Of a DNA stretch of 7,667 nucleotides, positions 5,456 through 7,667 are shown one piece after another (position 1 is the first letter of the stretch; each line of letters begins with the position of its first letter). This DNA comes from an uncultured Alphaproteobacteria bacterium (lineage in GTDB: Bacteria > Pseudomonadota > Alphaproteobacteria > RF32 > CAG-239). The DNA is taken from positions 1-7,667 of the forward strand of contig CAMOLN010000037.1 of NCBI GenBank assembly GCA_946618745.1, written 5' to 3'. The position numbers and the translations under genes were made by a program. The notes under the pieces were generated by a model. It searched no databases. It was not told the DNA's origin and was given only the letters and a program-made list of their open reading frames with translations.

Positions 5456-7667
5456 ATGAAACATTATGCAGATATCAAGGCAAAGCCGGACTTTGCCGCA
5501 ATGGAAAAAGAAATCCTGAAGTTTTGGGATGAAGATCATACTTTTGAAAAATCGGTTCACAATCGTGACGGCGCCGCCGAATTTGTGTTCTATGACGGCC
5601 CTCCTTTTGCCAACGGCACTCCGCACTACGGCCATATCATGGTGTCTTATGTTAAAGATGTGGTCGCCAGATTCCAGACCATGTTGGGCAAAAAAGTTGA
5701 GCGTCGTTTAGGTTGGGATTGCCATGGTTTGCCGGCCGAAATGTCCGCCGAAAAACAGCTTGGTGTGTCCGGTCGCAAGCAGATTGAGGCCTATGGTATT
5801 GAAAAATTCAATAATTTTTGCCGCGCCGACGTGCTTAAATATTCCGGCATTTGGGTTGATATGTTCAAACGCATCGGTCGCTGGGTAGATTTTTCCAATG
5901 ATTATAAAACCATGAATCTTCCTTTTATGGAAAGTGTAATCCACAATTTCAAAGAGCTTTATGATAAAGGTCTGGTTTATGAAGACTATCGCGTTTTGCC
6001 TTATTCCTGGGCAGCGGAAACTCCGCTTTCTAACTTTGAGGTTAATCAGGGGTATCAAGACAAAACCGATTTTGCCATAACTATTATGTTCAAACTTGAA
6101 AACGGCATGAAAATTCTTGTTTGGACTACTACTCCTTGGACCTTGCCTTCCAATTTGATGTTGGCGGTGGGCAAAGATATTGATTATGTAATCATGGAAG
6201 AAGACGGTCAAAAATATATTCTCGGACGCGCTTTGCTCGGTCGCTATAAAAAACAGCTTGAAAATGCGAAAGAGGTCGGTTCGCTTAAAGGTTCCGATTT
6301 GGTCGGTATGAGCTATGAGCCGATGTTCCCGTATTTTGCTCACTTAAAAGAAAAAGGTTGTTTCAAAGTTCTCTCCGGTGAATTTGTATCAACCGAAGAC
6401 GGAACCGGCGTTGTCCATATTGCTCCCGGTTTCGGTCAGGACGACTTTGATGTTTGTCGTGCTTATGATGAGCATTTTCCGGTTATTTGCCCGGTTGACG
6501 AGGCCGGCAAATTTACTTCGGAAGTGCCTGATTATCAAGGTAAACAGGTTTTTGAAACCAACGAGCCGATAATGCAATGGCTCAAAGAAAACGGGCTTTT
6601 GGTTAAAAAAGAGCAATACACTCACTCTTATCCGTTCTGCTGGCGCACCGATACTCCGCTGATTTATAAAGCTATGTCATCATGGTTTGTCAAAGTTACC
6701 GATTTCCGTGATGAAATGGTCAAGAATAATCAACAAATCAACTGGGTTCCCGACCATATTAAAGACGGTCGCTTCGGTAAATGGTTGGAAGGTGCCCGCG
6801 ATTGGTCTATTTCGCGTAATCGTTTTTGGGGTACACCGATTCCGGTTTGGAAGTCGGACAATCCGCAATTTCCGCGTGTAGATGTTTTCGGTTCAATAGC
6901 CGAGATTAAAGAAAAAACCGGTTTTGAGGTTACCGATTTACACAAACCTTACATTGATGATGTGGTATATCCTAACCCTGATGATCCGTCGGGCAAAACC
7001 ATGATGCGCCGTGTCGGTGATGTGTTTGATTGCTGGTTTGAGAGTGGCTCCATGCCTTATGCTCAAGTGCATTATCCTTTTGAGAACAAGCAATGGTTTG
7101 AAGATCATTTTCCGGCTGATTTTATTGTTGAGGCTATCGATCAAACCCGCGGTTGGTTCTACACTCTGACTGTTCTTTCTACCGCTTTGCACAACAAGCC
7201 GGCATTTAAGAATTGTATCTGCACCGGATTGCTGATGGCCGAGGGCGGACAAAAGCTTTCCAAACGCTTAAAGAATTACCCCGATCCCAACGAAGTGTTG
7301 GAAAACATCGGCTCGGATTCTCTGCGGTGGTTTTTGGTATCATCTCCGGTCTTAAAAGGCGGTAATCTGGCGGTTGATAAAGAGGGTAAAGAAATTGCCA
7401 AAGCCACCCGCGAGGCTTTGATTCCTTTGTGGAATGCTTTTTATTTCTTCACTTTATATGCCAATGCCGAAAGCTATCAAGCCAAAGAAGTTTACACTTC
7501 CTCTGATGCTATGGATAATTATATCTTATCCAAGTTGAAAAAACTCGGTGAAACAGTAAAATCCGGCATTTCTTCTTATGATGTTGCGGTTGCCTGCGAT
7601 GCCGTTGCCGCTTTTATTGAGGTGTTAAACAACTGGTATATTCGCCGCACGCGCGATCGTTTTTGGG
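5456..7667 (+). CDS. ileS: Isoleucyl-tRNA synthetase, type 2 (partial, 3' end beyond the window)
   Basis: A class Ia synthetase that charges tRNA-Ile and hydrolyses mischarged Val-tRNA-Ile. The frame is open for 737 codons to the right edge; the family is about 1040-1090 aa, so about two thirds is seen. The start is ATG 5456 with AGGG at 5442-5445. DGPPFANGTPHYGH (47-60) holds the HIGH motif as HYGH, followed by GWDCHGLPAE (86-95). The inserted editing domain shows VWTTTPWTLPSN (222-233) and GTGVVHIAPGFGQDDF (316-331). Then come WSISRNRFWGTPIPVW (450-465), DCWFESGSMPYAQ (525-537), DQTRGWFYTL (562-571) and the KMSKS loop as KLSKR at 600-604. Residue 728 onward (YIRRTRDRFW) enters the anticodon-binding domain. 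HYGH, KLSKRLKNYPDP and RRLGWDCHGLP mark the type-2 form shared with eukaryotic cytosol, Rickettsia and Chlamydia; this type is known for low mupirocin sensitivity. Confidence 0.97.
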   Translation, partial: MKHYADIKAKPDFAAMEKEILKFWDEDHTFEKSVHNRDGAAEFVFYDGPPFANGTPHYGHIMVSYVKDVVARFQTMLGKKVERRLGWDCHGLPAEMSAEKQLGVSGRKQIEAYGIEKFNNFCRADVLKYSGIWVDMFKRIGRWVDFSNDYKTMNLPFMESVIHNFKELYDKGLVYEDYRVLPYSWAAETPLSNFEVNQGYQDKTDFAITIMFKLENGMKILVWTTTPWTLPSNLMLAVGKDIDYVIMEEDGQKYILGRALLGRYKKQLENAKEVGSLKGSDLVGMSYEPMFPYFAHLKEKGCFKVLSGEFVSTEDGTGVVHIAPGFGQDDFDVCRAYDEHFPVICPVDEAGKFTSEVPDYQGKQVFETNEPIMQWLKENGLLVKKEQYTHSYPFCWRTDTPLIYKAMSSWFVKVTDFRDEMVKNNQQINWVPDHIKDGRFGKWLEGARDWSISRNRFWGTPIPVWKSDNPQFPRVDVFGSIAEIKEKTGFEVTDLHKPYIDDVVYPNPDDPSGKTMMRRVGDVFDCWFESGSMPYAQVHYPFENKQWFEDHFPADFIVEAIDQTRGWFYTLTVLSTALHNKPAFKNCICTGLLMAEGGQKLSKRLKNYPDPNEVLENIGSDSLRWFLVSSPVLKGGNLAVDKEGKEIAKATREALIPLWNAFYFFTLYANAESYQAKEVYTSSDAMDNYILSKLKKLGETVKSGISSYDVAVACDAVAAFIEVLNNWYIRRTRDRFW

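Noticed and set aside
5708..6343. 211-codon - strand ORF opposite ileS
   Set aside because: It lies fully within the clear IleRS reading frame (catalytic and editing domains) and has no recognisable protein features of its own.

Overview
The window reads as a housekeeping stretch from a moderately AT-rich alphaproteobacterium. The enolase carries alphaproteobacterial-style signature blocks ([22 protein letters not shown]). The long intergenic region is packed with dispersed palindromic repeats, as in many host-associated or uncultured alphaproteobacteria. I cannot name a genus; the taxonomic reading is from memory of sequence style, not a search.

Layout, left to right: (1) the last 21 codons of an unidentified + strand gene, closed by a clean intrinsic terminator; (2) a monocistronic enolase gene (eno) with its own -35 element, ribosome binding site and terminator; (3) about 680 bp without a credible gene (1535-2214), built from several repeat types: TTCTCGGG palindromes, a duplicated 52-bp unit, a 150-bp bulged palindrome, and a series of GTTACTTTT hairpins; (4) seryl-tRNA synthetase (serS) on the - strand, divergent from (5) tryptophanyl-tRNA synthetase (trpS) on the + strand, across a 100-bp spacer with back-to-back promoters; (6) a pair of small unrecognised genes overlapping by one base (90 and 103 aa) with their own promoter; (7) a strong sigma70-type promoter, a 16-codon leader ORF in which 6 codons are Ile, and then the first 737 codons of a type-2 (eukaryote-like) isoleucyl-tRNA synthetase (ileS), which runs off the right edge.

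Three of the five main genes charge tRNAs (Ser, Trp, Ile), and all three look like sequence types that are not the commonest alphaproteobacterial ones. The most interesting element is the Ile-rich leader ORF directly in front of ileS. It has a promoter, an SD and a GC-rich hairpin over its stop codon, and it fits an attenuation device that would sense charged tRNA-Ile and control the synthetase making it. This is a sequence-based hypothesis; conservation in relatives would decide it.
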